A stretch of DNA of 64,000 nucleotides, from contig QBMH01000006.1 in assembly GCA_003249025.1 (NCBI GenBank), forward strand, positions 1 through 64,000, in the 5' to 3' direction. Below are positions 1 through 8,207 of this stretch, in pieces. Position numbers and translations under genes: made by a program. The notes under the pieces are model-generated. The model did not search any database, was not told where the DNA came from, and saw only the letters and a program-made list of their open reading frames with translations. Numbering within the stretch: position 1 is the stretch's first letter; each line of letters opens with the position of its first letter. Origin of the DNA: Leptolyngbya sp. (GTDB lineage Bacteria; Cyanobacteriota; Cyanobacteriia; Leptolyngbyales; Leptolyngbyaceae).

Positions 1-86
1 GATTCGCCTCATGCTCAGACGGCTAGCGTAGTTCTCAACTTCTCAGACATCCTCTAACCCTCACAATTCAGCATCAGCTTTCTCAA

Positions 87-383
87 TTGGTTGAAAGCTC
101 TCTCCGACAGTCCCAAATTCTCGAAGAAAACTCAGAACAAATTGGGCGCTTAACTGAAGGACTAACAGAAATTAAGCTCTTGATTCAAGAACAGGGAGAA
201 ATTACTAAACAAACCGCAGAAATTACTAAACAAACCGCAGAAGTCACTAAGCAGAATGCGGAAGTTGCTAAACAGCAAGCAGAAAGTATTGAGCGACTCT
301 CTCGTGTGGTTGAGCGGCAGGCGGCAACGGCGGATCGCCTTTCCTTGGTGGCAGAGCAGTTTTTTCGGGAGCGGCAAGGCTAG
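87..383 (+). CDS. Small heptad-repeat coiled-coil protein, function unknown
   Basis: This 98-residue protein is almost wholly predicted coiled coil. It has a charged amphipathic helix (about residues 1-37), four seven-residue units of the type E-I/V-T/A-K-Q-x-A (about 38-65), and a basic helical end finishing FFRERQG. There is no signal peptide, membrane segment or enzymatic motif. The frame is open from base 27, after an in-frame TAG at 24-26, but has no ATG or GTG; the first usual start is TTG at 87. It may therefore be a complete TTG-start gene or the 3' part of a longer frameshifted gene. Similar coiled-coil proteins of unknown role are common in cyanobacteria. That it is translated is likely from the regular heptads; its function is not known. 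Confidence 0.55.
   Translation: MVESSLRQSQILEENSEQIGRLTEGLTEIKLLIQEQGEITKQTAEITKQTAEVTKQNAEVAKQQAESIERLSRVVERQAATADRLSLVAEQFFRERQG
198..281 (+). repeat. Four 21-bp units encoding coiled-coil heptads
   Basis: Four head-to-tail 21-base units lie inside the coiled-coil gene. The first two (198-218, 219-239) are identical; the third (240-260) and fourth (261-281) have diverged but keep the heptad. Each unit encodes exactly seven residues, so copy-number change keeps the frame. Confidence 0.85.
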
Positions 384-463
384 TAGAAATGAGTTAGGGG
401 GCTGGAGTCAGCGATCTCGGCTTATTAGCATTTCACACTCTATACTCACACCTCGCATTAAGC

Positions 464-670
464 CTAATCCAGCTTCAAAGCATTGACTGGCACCTCATCC
501 CAAGATTGCACCTGACGCATACTCGCTGTCCATCCATCCGATCGCTGCTGATCCGTTAGATTTTCTTTAAATGATTCATGGCAATCCTGCGCCTGGTTCT
601 CATCACAACAGGCAATACAGGTGTGCAGTATTCCGCAGGGATCAATTTGTTCATTTACCCAAATTTGCAT
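464..670 (-). CDS. Small conserved cyanobacterial protein (unknown function)
   Basis: This 68-residue soluble protein begins MQIWVNEQ and ends SWDEVPVNALKLD. It has four cysteines in its first half, with a CIACC cluster near residues 18-22. The composition looks like a genuine globular protein, and I have an impression of similar small cyanobacterial proteins ending in a WDEVPVNALK-type motif, but I cannot name a family. An ATG at 697 is also in frame. I prefer the ATG at 670 because a GGGAG sequence lies about eight bases upstream. It stands alone on the minus strand. Clustered cysteines could suggest metal binding or redox activity, but nothing here proves that. Confidence 0.6.
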   Translation of the reverse strand: MQIWVNEQIDPCGILHTCIACCDENQAQDCHESFKENLTDQQRSDGWTASMRQVQSWDEVPVNALKLD

Positions 671-915
671 TGCACCATCTCCCGACAGACTAAACATTTA
701 AATCTTCACACAAAAATCAAAATCAGAAGGTTGCTTTTCAACTCTGAATGTCAAGTTCTGCAAAGTACCCATATTCTATGAAACTTCCAATCAACTTGGT
801 ATACCTGCCATTGTATCGAGTTTGAGTCGGTTTTTTAGACCTACCTGACTTCTTCAACTCAAGAGCCGGGAAAGCTAAAGAAACGATTAGGAATCAGGGT
901 GTATCAAGAAAAATC

Positions 916-1119
916 ATGCGAACCCAGTCAAACAAAGCAAAACCTATCTTTAGCTCCACGATCGACTATATTCTTTCCTCTAAAAAAGTTTCTCGCCATC
1001 AACATCTGCAACTCACATCCATGTTGCTTTCCAATCAGCAAGTCACCGAAATCGACCGACTCAACATCAATCGAGTTTTAGAAGAAGTAGAGTTGGGTCA
1101 TGTGGATGTCATTGACTAG
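916..1119 (+). CDS. Small conserved cyanobacterial hypothetical protein
   Basis: This 67-residue soluble protein has a helical core (IDYILSSKKVSRHQHLQLTS) followed by an acidic, helix-rich end finishing GHVDVID. The pattern of a short helix, an S-R-x-x-H segment, then D-R-x-x-I-N-x-V resembles small proteins widespread in cyanobacteria and without assigned function. The start is the ATG at 916; no good Shine-Dalgarno sequence precedes it, which is common in this phylum. A second frame overlapping it from base 899 has no such pattern and is dismissed. The 245 bases before it (671-915) contain no recognisable gene. Confidence 0.6.
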   Translation: MRTQSNKAKPIFSSTIDYILSSKKVSRHQHLQLTSMLLSNQQVTEIDRLNINRVLEEVELGHVDVID

Positions 1120-1158
1120 AAAGTACAGGTGTCAGGTGTAGAGTTTCATCACTTGCCC

Positions 1159-1962
1159 TTAATTTTCCACTCCTCGAATGGGACATCCTTGGATCAGTTT
1201 AGTGCCACAAGCTCGACAGTATTGGGCATCGGCATCATGAAATGTCAAGGCACAACCCGGACAAATGATTTCTACCTTGTTGGTCGTTTTGACTAAGCGG
1301 CGAATTAGATCGCCCAGTTGCCATGGAATCAGAGCAATTCCGGTGAGAATCATCAAGATGGTAAGAAACCGACCCAGTTCAGTAGTAGGAGTGACATCGC
1401 CAAAGCCTACCGTAGTCATAGTGGCAATGGAAAAATAGACCGCATCTAAAAAGGTGCCAAATTTTTCAGCGTTTTTTGGATGTTCTGCTTGGTAAATCAA
1501 TCCTGAAAAGACAAAAATAATGATGAACAGGGTAAGCAGAATGCGAGTGACGATCGCGCTATCTTCACGGCTGACGTAACCTACAATCGTTTTACCTTCT
1601 AAAAACCGAATTAGGCGCAATATCCGAAACCAGCGAAACACTCGGATAAACCGAATATCAAACACGCCGATGAACAAGGGCAAAATAGCCAGTAAATCAA
1701 TAATTCCATAGAGGCTAAAGCAATACTGCCGTTTGTTTTCTGCACACCATAGCCGCACCCAGTATTCCACTGCAAACAGATAGAGGATTGCTTGATCCGC
1801 AGTTTCCAGCAGCGATCGCACCGAGTTTGGCAGCGCATAGGTTTCTGCAACAAAAATGGCAGAAGATATCAGCACTAAACCAGTAATTCCCAGGTTTAAT
1901 CCCTTGCCAATCGGGGTTTCAAAATCTTCCAGGTAAAAGCCAACTTGTTGCCGCAGTTGCAT
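1159..1962 (-). CDS. Voltage-gated-type potassium channel with C-terminal zinc ribbon
   Basis: A 267-residue inner-membrane ion channel. S1 is near residues 22-40. An arginine-rich S4-like segment (RFIRVFRWFRILRLIRF, 104-120) lies before S5 (about 138-157), a pore helix and the K+ selectivity filter TVGFGD (184-189), then S6 (about 198-216). The cytoplasmic tail holds a small zinc ribbon with CxxC pairs at 234/237 and 249/252. The family forms tetrameric K+ channels; the S4 arginines imply voltage sensing. I start at the ATG at 1962 rather than the ATG at 2061, because the extra 33 residues are basic, low-complexity and partly overlap repeat DNA. Divergent from the DMT transporter gene. The zinc ribbon could be a redox or metal-sensing gate. 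Confidence 0.85.
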   Translation of the reverse strand: MQLRQQVGFYLEDFETPIGKGLNLGITGLVLISSAIFVAETYALPNSVRSLLETADQAILYLFAVEYWVRLWCAENKRQYCFSLYGIIDLLAILPLFIGVFDIRFIRVFRWFRILRLIRFLEGKTIVGYVSREDSAIVTRILLTLFIIIFVFSGLIYQAEHPKNAEKFGTFLDAVYFSIATMTTVGFGDVTPTTELGRFLTILMILTGIALIPWQLGDLIRRLVKTTNKVEIICPGCALTFHDADAQYCRACGTKLIQGCPIRGVEN

Positions 1963-2043
1963 AGGAATAAGGGTGGGGATGGTAACTTGAGTCAATTGCA
2001 AAAAGTGCGATGTGCCTACTTTACACTTCCCATTTCGGACTCT

Positions 2044-2071
2044 GCACTTCTTACCCCGCACTTCTTACCCC
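2044..2071. repeat. 14-bp tandem repeat, two copies (heptad-type STRR)
   Basis: GCACTTCTTACCCC occurs twice head to tail (2044-2057, 2058-2071), with degenerate related copies on both sides, between the divergent K+ channel and DMT transporter genes. It fits the short tandemly repeated repetitive sequences common between cyanobacterial genes. Confidence 0.75.
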
Positions 2072-2102
2072 GTACTCCGCACGCCAAAGGATTTTCAACC
2101 CT

Positions 2103-3008
2103 GTGTCTCAGTCTAAATCTTCTTCCAGTAAAGCGATTTTGGCGTTGGTGCTGCTGGCGTTCATCTGGGGCTACAACTGGGTGCAGATGAAAATTGCTGT
2201 GCAATATGCCTCTCCTTTTACGTTTGCAGCTATCCGTAATGGGTTAGGCGGGTTAGTGTTGCTGCTGGTGATGATTGGCTTGCGAAAACCGTTGAAGCCG
2301 CAAGCGATCGCTGGCTCTTTTTGGTTGGGTGTCCTGCAATCGTCTGGAGTATATGGGTTGGCAAACTGGGCACTGGTCAGCGGCGGTGCTGGGAAAACGG
2401 CGGTTCTAGTCTACACGATGCCCTTTTGGGTGCTGCTGTTTGCGTGGTTTTGGCTAGGGGAACGGATTCACAAGCTGCAATGGATGGCGATCGCCCTCAG
2501 CCTGACTGGGTTTCTGTTCATTCTCAATCCACTGCATATGACCGGAACGCTGCTGAGTACAATGCTGGCAGTAACGGCGGGGATTAGCTGGGGTGCTGGG
2601 GCGATCGTTGCCAAAAAAATGCAGCAGACGATGACGCTTGATTTGCTGTCGCTGACCACTTGGCAAACCCTCCTTGGCGCAATTCCGCTGGCGATCGCGG
2701 CATTGATTGTGCCGTCTGAGCCGATTGTCTGGTCACCCGAATTGATCGGCGCATTAGCCTATAATGTCGTTCCTGCCACCGCGATCGCCCAATTCCTCTG
2801 GCTCTATGCCCTGACCAATCTATCCGCTGGCACAGCGGGACTAGGCACCCTATTGAATCCGGCTCTGGGTGTGCTGTTTGCCTGGATGCAACTGGGCGAA
2901 GTTCCCACCCGTAGCGAACTGATTGGCATGATGTTGATTTTTGTAGCTCTGTTGATGAATGCCCTGCAAGCTTTGGAGCGATCGCGTTTAGCAGCATCCC
3001 AGCGATAA
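2103..3008 (+). CDS. EamA/DMT-family drug/metabolite transporter
   Basis: A 301-residue inner-membrane protein with two EamA repeats of about five membrane segments each. The first opens with ALVLLAFIWGYNWVQMK, typical of the family; the second ends in an alanine/leucine-rich helix (MMLIFVALLMNAL). These transporters usually export small metabolites or drugs; the substrate cannot be told from sequence. I choose the GTG at 2103, preceded by AAGGA at suitable spacing, since the longer frame from 2010 would add repeat-derived residues. Codon use resembles neighbouring genes. It is monocistronic and divergent from the channel gene. Confidence 0.85.
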   Translation: MSQSKSSSSKAILALVLLAFIWGYNWVQMKIAVQYASPFTFAAIRNGLGGLVLLLVMIGLRKPLKPQAIAGSFWLGVLQSSGVYGLANWALVSGGAGKTAVLVYTMPFWVLLFAWFWLGERIHKLQWMAIALSLTGFLFILNPLHMTGTLLSTMLAVTAGISWGAGAIVAKKMQQTMTLDLLSLTTWQTLLGAIPLAIAALIVPSEPIVWSPELIGALAYNVVPATAIAQFLWLYALTNLSAGTAGLGTLLNPALGVLFAWMQLGEVPTRSELIGMMLIFVALLMNALQALERSRLAASQR

Positions 3009-3064
3009 CCAAACTTGTCTTAACTCCAACGATGGGTTACGGTCTCATCTCATATCCTTAAGAT

Positions 3065-3280
3065 TTAAGGGTTGGGGATGTCACTGCCGTTGATTGCCAT
3101 ATTACTGATTTGTTGTTTGACTTCGGGTGAATAACCAGCATAGGTGTACTGCAAAATAAAGGTGCGTCGAGAGCACTCTGAACTCTGGCAGAAGTAGCGT
3201 TGTTTGCCATCTGCGGTCGTACCATGTTTGATGACTTCAATCCCATCACAGTTTGGACAATGAATCGGTTCTAAAATCAT
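3065..3280 (-). pseudogene. Truncated IS1-family InsA (transposase N-terminal zinc finger) remnant
   Basis: The 71 residues start with a zinc-finger pattern (CPNCDGIEVIKHG, then GKQRYFC...C) and continue QYTYAGYSPEVKQQISNMAINGS, which matches the start of the InsA DNA-binding protein of IS1-type elements. Intact InsA runs on through a helix-turn-helix (GSGIRDTARVL-like) and is followed by the InsB catalytic frame. Here the match stops after GSD, a stop codon follows within a few residues, and there is no DDE catalytic region downstream. No terminal inverted repeats could be identified. I read it as a decayed fragment. Some cyanobacteria also carry solo copies of this domain, so a domesticated zinc-finger protein is a minor alternative. 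Confidence 0.7.
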
Positions 3281-3438
3281 GGTTAAGTTCCCCTAATTGC
3301 CCGCACCTCCATCACAGCATCATTTTGAGCGGAAAACAACAAATCTAAAACATTACCCACTCCCCAGGAACACCGTGGAATTAGCCATCCAGAGCTATTA
3401 AAAGCAGTTTGCTAGGGCGCACTGTTTTTAGGTATCAT

Positions 3439-6369
3439 TCACAGCCAGTTCCCAATCAGGATATAAGGTGCCCAAAATTTGGGGGCACGAAAATCAGAGC
3501 CGTCTGTTTTTTTGAACAACTCAACTTGGGCACGTCGGAGGGCTTCTGCTTTAGTAACCAACTCTTTGGGGTTACTCAACTGCTGATAAAAGTTCGCCAT
3601 TAGTAACGATGTTGACTCATCATTGACATTAGTCAACGAGGCTAGAGTGCTTCTGGCTCCAGAGCGAACTGCAAACCCCGCTAGTCCCAACGTGGCACGA
3701 TTATCATTTTTGGCAGTTTGGCAGGCACTAAATACCAGCAGTTCGATCGCTTCGGGACGAGTAGCATCGCGGCTACGCAACAAAGTATCAAACTGGGACA
3801 CGTTAATCGGTCCATCGGCTGCCACAATGAACGTATCTTTGGCGTTTGAGCTAAATTGACCATGGGTTGCCAGATGCACCACATTAAACGGCACTGCATT
3901 AATATTGCCTTCTAAGCCTTTGCGAGTGAAGTTTTGCTCTAGGAGAGACGTAGTAAAGAATCCTAGCTTTGTAATGGATGCAATTTCTTCTTCCACATAG
4001 GGCAATTTATCCAGGTTGAAAGATGTGGGAGGATTGCTCAACCCGGCAGCAAGAACTCTCAACGGTTCGCGCTTGATCGGTTTGGGATCGAGCAACTGCA
4101 AGCCGGGACTCAGGGCAATGCTGTAGCGCTCGACAAGATATTGCTGACCATCCCATAACGCCGCCACGGGCACTTGGCGCAGGCGATCGTCCAATACAAA
4201 AACCAAAGTTTCCACTTTTACTCCGCCGTCGATGTTGCCGGGGGCTACTTTAGACTTAGCCGATTCCGCTAGGGCGATCGCGGATTGAATATCCTGCTCC
4301 ATTGGCTTAATCAGCCAGTCGTAAACTTTGTGAGTCTCCGTTTGAAAGGATTGAAGTTGAGTCAGTCCACCGTCTAAAGTGTTGGTAATTTGATCAATCG
4401 TGGTATCAAAAGCCTTTGCCGACAGGCTGATAGAGGGATACAGTTTGAGGGGCTGATTCGGGATTTTGGCAATAACCTGTATTTTTACTTTGGACGTTAA
4501 TGGATTGCGTAGCACGATTGGATAAATAATCGTGGTATTGGGATTCTTTTTGTCTACGATGTCATCCAGCGAGACTCGTTGACCTTCCAGACAAGCTTCT
4601 CGAAAGAAATTATCCAGTTCTGCAAGCTGGAGTGATTCAATCCGCTGACGAGCTTTTTCCAAATATTCGGTGTTCGTTTTTATTTCAGCGTCGGTGTTGG
4701 GTTCTGTTTTAGTTTCAGACAACAGCAGTTCTACGGATTGGCGATAAATTGGCTCCACGCTATCGCGAAAGTTGAATTGCACGTCCGGGTTGACAGAGAC
4801 AAGATCGCCCCGCAGCGATCGCAAATTTGCGATCGCACTGTCATAGGCAGCGATCGCCTCTTTCACGTTGCCCGTTTGTTTAAGCAAACGCCCCAGTTGC
4901 CACTGCCAGCGATAGGCAATATCCCAGGTATTAGTTGACTGTGCTAGAACCAGCGCTTTTTGAGTCACCTCCCTGGCATAATCCAACTGCTGAGTTTGCG
5001 CGGTTACGTTTGTGGGTGCGAGTTGAGCCGCTGCTTTTTCATAAGCAGTGCCTAAGGTGCCTAAGCTGTAGGATTCCGCCCGTTTGTCGCCAAGGTTACG
5101 AGATTGCTGGATTGCCTGTTGCAGGGTGTTTTCTAGCAGGGGAGACAGCGCTAGGCTGGAGGGCGTGTAGCTAGGTGCAGGCGATCCGGGCTGATTTTCA
5201 GTTGGGGCGGTTTGGCTGACAAGGTTGAGTAGGGTTTGGGCGAAGTTAATCCGGGCATAGATTCCAGCACGGCTAGCAGGCAATTGATCCAGTTGGGTAG
5301 GCAGTTGGGCAAGCAGTGGCTGGATGCGATTCGTGAAACGCTCCCTCTGGGCATCGCCCGATTGGCTAGCAGCAAGTTTGGCAGAGGGACTAATCAACAA
5401 ACTAAGCTGGTTCAGGTGGGCTTGAATTTGCAATAGTGGCGCGGTTGCAAGACTGGCGGCGCGGCTGTAGTAGGCGATCGCATCCTCTGGATAGTACTTG
5501 GCATCTTTTTGGGCACGGGCGGAATTGCCTAAGCTCAACAAAGTGGCTGCAATTTGATTAGGGGCATTCACCGCTTCGGCAACCTGCAAGCTTTGCTCTA
5601 GCACCGCGCGCGACTGCTCCAAATCGCTGCCCACTTGCAAGGCATCTCCCAAATTTCTTAGGGCAATCGCTTTTTGGCGAGAATTGGGCTGGGCTTGCAG
5701 GGTCGTGTTGAGGGTGTTGAGTTGATCCAGGCTGCGTCGATAAAACCCCAGTAATCGCAATGCCTGAGATTGATTGAGCCGTGATTGAATCGCTCCTTCA
5801 GCATCGTTTGCTTTCTGAAATAGTGATTCTGCTTTTTGCCAGGTTGCCAATGCCTGATCCACTTCACCGATGTTAAGTTGCAGCCGCCCCTGCACTTCTA
5901 AGGCTTGGGCAAGCACGGGGATTCCTTGGGAAGTGTTATTCCAGGGCTGGAGCAAGCGGAGGCTGTTGGAGATCGCGGAAGTGGCAGGTTCCCACGCACC
6001 AAGCTGTTGATGAACCAGGGAAAGATTGGCTAAAGCGGCTGCCTGTTGCAAGGAATTGCTCTGAGATTGATAGAGCTTCACTGCCTGTTCTAGTTCATCC
6101 ACTGCCTGTTGATATTCCCCCGCCTCAAAAAGAGCTTTTCCTTGTTGCTCTGGTTTAGCCTGGGCGATTCCCAAAGGAATCGTTTCACGAATCGCGTTCA
6201 ACTCTGCATGGGTTGCCGGAATTTTTGCCATTACAGGAGCCAATCCAGGAGAAAGGGCGGCACAGAGCAGGGCGATCGTTGCTGCCAATCCGGTCAACAG
6301 CAGCGTTTTAACGCCAGAATTGAGCCATTTCTTTAATCTATTACGACGACCAAATTTCCAAGTTTTCAT
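3439..6369 (-). CDS. TPR-CHAT domain protein (caspase-like fold), third gene of TPS operon
   Basis: A 976-residue protein. It has a basic N-terminus and hydrophobic segment (about 15-40; signal anchor or signal peptide), a long tract of tetratricopeptide repeats (about 55-560), and a C-terminal CHAT domain (about 690-976). The CHAT catalytic dyad appears intact: His in VVHLATHGQF (about residue 836) and Cys in LLVFSACQTA (about 883). CHAT proteins are caspase/separase-fold peptidases that often carry TPR arms for partner binding. I start at the ATG at 6369 because the longer frame adds low-complexity sequence from the spacer. It follows tpsA and tpsB on the same strand with a 75-base gap. Linked CHAT-TPR genes are familiar beside cyanobacterial two-partner secretion genes, which suggests processing or surveillance of the exoprotein (inference). 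Confidence 0.85.
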   Translation of the reverse strand: MKTWKFGRRNRLKKWLNSGVKTLLLTGLAATIALLCAALSPGLAPVMAKIPATHAELNAIRETIPLGIAQAKPEQQGKALFEAGEYQQAVDELEQAVKLYQSQSNSLQQAAALANLSLVHQQLGAWEPATSAISNSLRLLQPWNNTSQGIPVLAQALEVQGRLQLNIGEVDQALATWQKAESLFQKANDAEGAIQSRLNQSQALRLLGFYRRSLDQLNTLNTTLQAQPNSRQKAIALRNLGDALQVGSDLEQSRAVLEQSLQVAEAVNAPNQIAATLLSLGNSARAQKDAKYYPEDAIAYYSRAASLATAPLLQIQAHLNQLSLLISPSAKLAASQSGDAQRERFTNRIQPLLAQLPTQLDQLPASRAGIYARINFAQTLLNLVSQTAPTENQPGSPAPSYTPSSLALSPLLENTLQQAIQQSRNLGDKRAESYSLGTLGTAYEKAAAQLAPTNVTAQTQQLDYAREVTQKALVLAQSTNTWDIAYRWQWQLGRLLKQTGNVKEAIAAYDSAIANLRSLRGDLVSVNPDVQFNFRDSVEPIYRQSVELLLSETKTEPNTDAEIKTNTEYLEKARQRIESLQLAELDNFFREACLEGQRVSLDDIVDKKNPNTTIIYPIVLRNPLTSKVKIQVIAKIPNQPLKLYPSISLSAKAFDTTIDQITNTLDGGLTQLQSFQTETHKVYDWLIKPMEQDIQSAIALAESAKSKVAPGNIDGGVKVETLVFVLDDRLRQVPVAALWDGQQYLVERYSIALSPGLQLLDPKPIKREPLRVLAAGLSNPPTSFNLDKLPYVEEEIASITKLGFFTTSLLEQNFTRKGLEGNINAVPFNVVHLATHGQFSSNAKDTFIVAADGPINVSQFDTLLRSRDATRPEAIELLVFSACQTAKNDNRATLGLAGFAVRSGARSTLASLTNVNDESTSLLMANFYQQLSNPKELVTKAEALRRAQVELFKKTDGSDFRAPKFWAPYILIGNWL

Positions 6370-6444
6370 AGATTTCCCAACTTTTTGACTCTCAACCCCG
6401 AACCCTGAACTCCTTACCCTGCCCCCCAACTCGTAGTCTCTTCC

Positions 6445-8178
6445 CTAAAACAAGGTGTATACCACCGAGAAGTAAATTCCTTTTTCTTGCAGGGTTTCTT
6501 TTTGAGAATTCACTTGCACCAGTGGAAATCCAAAGTCCATCCGAGCGGTAAAGTTGTTACTCACTTGCAGCCGTAGCCCAAATCCAGCAGAGACTAAAGC
6601 GCTGGGATCGGGATTGGGAGATGTGCCATTATTCCACCCTTGCCCATACTCAACGAAGGGGGTGACTTGCAGCAATGCCTGCTGTTTTGGTAGACGCAAG
6701 ATGGGAATTCGTACCTCGGCAGACCCAAAAGCTCCGTTATCGGTGAGCAGCAAGTCTTGGCGGTAGCCTCGCACACTCAACTGACCACCCACGCCAAATT
6801 GCTCAATGGGCAACAGGGGGCGATCGCCCAACTGGAGATCTCCACGCACAATCAGTAGAGTTTCGGGTGCCAACAACCGCACCCATTGCGCTTGTCCTCT
6901 CCAGGCAAAAAATCGAGTATCGGGCGGCTCAACGTTCACCGTGGAACCCAAGGCATTCACACCCAAGTTAAACTGCGATCGCACCGCAAACACCGATTGG
7001 CTACTGCGCTTAGTATATTCCTGAAAAAAGCGCACAACCGAGGCTGTGGTGCGCCCTTCTGTGTCGGCACCGGGACTAGGAAAAGGAATGTCATCTAGTA
7101 ATTGAGTGCGGGTGCTGCGGCGACCAAAAGTTAACCCAACTGCCAAGTCTTGAGTAGGGGTTTGAATCAGCGGATGACGACCGGTTAGTTCTAAATAGTT
7201 TGAAGCGGATTTGATTTCTAAAATGTCAAATGGAGCCTCAATCACTTCGCTATTAGAAAATCCGGCGCTGAAACTGATGGTGGTGTTATGCGGACTCACG
7301 GGCACGGTGTAGCTCAAATCCACCGCATTGCTGCCACCTGTTTTGGTAAACGACAGGCTGAGGGCATCTCCAAAACCCAGTAGATTTTGTTCTAAACCCG
7401 ACGCTTGCCCCCGGATACTACCCACGCTGGGCACCCGTGCATTATCAACCGTGAAGGTTGCTGAGGCGGATTTTGCCTCTGTCACTTTCACTTCTAGCAA
7501 ACTGGTGCCGGGACGAGATCCTGCCGAGAGTTCTGCCGAAATATTGGCGATCAGCGGATTGAGTTGCAGCAGTTGCAGCGCTTCTAATAGGCGATCGCGG
7601 TTTAAGGGCGCTTGGGTGGCAATCCCAATCCGACTAGCAACATACCCCGGATTCAACTTCTTAGTGCCCGTCACCCGGATATCTTCTAAACTGCCTTCCA
7701 CTACCCGAATTTCGATCACGCCACTTTGCAACTTTTGAGGCGGAATGTATGCCCCAGAGGTCAAGTAGCCACGGCTGACATACAGATCGGTGACTGCCGA
7801 TCGCGCTTGAAATAACTCCGCTAAAGAAATGGTGCGCCCTGTAGGTGGAATTTCCCCAATTACTTTGGCGATGGCGGCGGTCAACTCTTTATCAGAAAAA
7901 ACCGTACTGCCAACCACCACAAACTTTGTCACCTGAATATTTTGAGGCGTATCCACCGGAAATTGCTCAGGTGAAGACGGTGCGCTTGGGGAAGGGGGCA
8001 AAAGCTGATCAGGCGATGGAATCGGCTCAATTCTTGGAATCGGCAACGGCTCTAACGAGGGCGGCTGATTCCCGCGCGGATCGGGTGCAGGCAGTTGAGC
8101 GATCGCCGTTGAGCAAAAGGATATAGACATCAGCAAACCGAACAAACCAAGGGGGGCATTGCATAGCTTGGTATTCAC
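6445..8178 (-). CDS. ShlB/FhaC/HecB-family two-partner-secretion pore (TpsB)
   Basis: A 577-residue outer-membrane transporter. It has an N-terminal signal sequence ending near AIAQ (about residue 28), a proline-rich linker (about 30-75), a POTRA domain (about 80-155, with YIPPQKLQSGVIEIRVVEG), a second periplasmic region, and a 16-strand-type barrel containing the conserved LSVRGYRQD motif; it ends in a terminal beta-strand with aromatic F. The family exports one large TpsA exoprotein across the outer membrane. The start codon is GTG at 8178. It lies 29 bases after the tpsA stop, so the two are almost certainly co-transcribed. Confidence 0.88.
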   Translation of the reverse strand: MNTKLCNAPLGLFGLLMSISFCSTAIAQLPAPDPRGNQPPSLEPLPIPRIEPIPSPDQLLPPSPSAPSSPEQFPVDTPQNIQVTKFVVVGSTVFSDKELTAAIAKVIGEIPPTGRTISLAELFQARSAVTDLYVSRGYLTSGAYIPPQKLQSGVIEIRVVEGSLEDIRVTGTKKLNPGYVASRIGIATQAPLNRDRLLEALQLLQLNPLIANISAELSAGSRPGTSLLEVKVTEAKSASATFTVDNARVPSVGSIRGQASGLEQNLLGFGDALSLSFTKTGGSNAVDLSYTVPVSPHNTTISFSAGFSNSEVIEAPFDILEIKSASNYLELTGRHPLIQTPTQDLAVGLTFGRRSTRTQLLDDIPFPSPGADTEGRTTASVVRFFQEYTKRSSQSVFAVRSQFNLGVNALGSTVNVEPPDTRFFAWRGQAQWVRLLAPETLLIVRGDLQLGDRPLLPIEQFGVGGQLSVRGYRQDLLLTDNGAFGSAEVRIPILRLPKQQALLQVTPFVEYGQGWNNGTSPNPDPSALVSAGFGLRLQVSNNFTARMDFGFPLVQVNSQKETLQEKGIYFSVVYTLF

Positions 8179-8207
8179 AACTTCCGTTCATCTCCTCACA
8201 AATTGGG

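Noticed and set aside
899-1081. 60-residue frame overlapping the small gene at 916
   Set aside because: The other frame carries the conserved-looking pattern; this one starts upstream with no motif.
1963-2061. N-terminal extension of the K+ channel to the ATG at 2061
   Set aside because: The extra residues are basic, low-complexity and partly overlap repeat DNA; the ATG at 1962 fits the channel family better.
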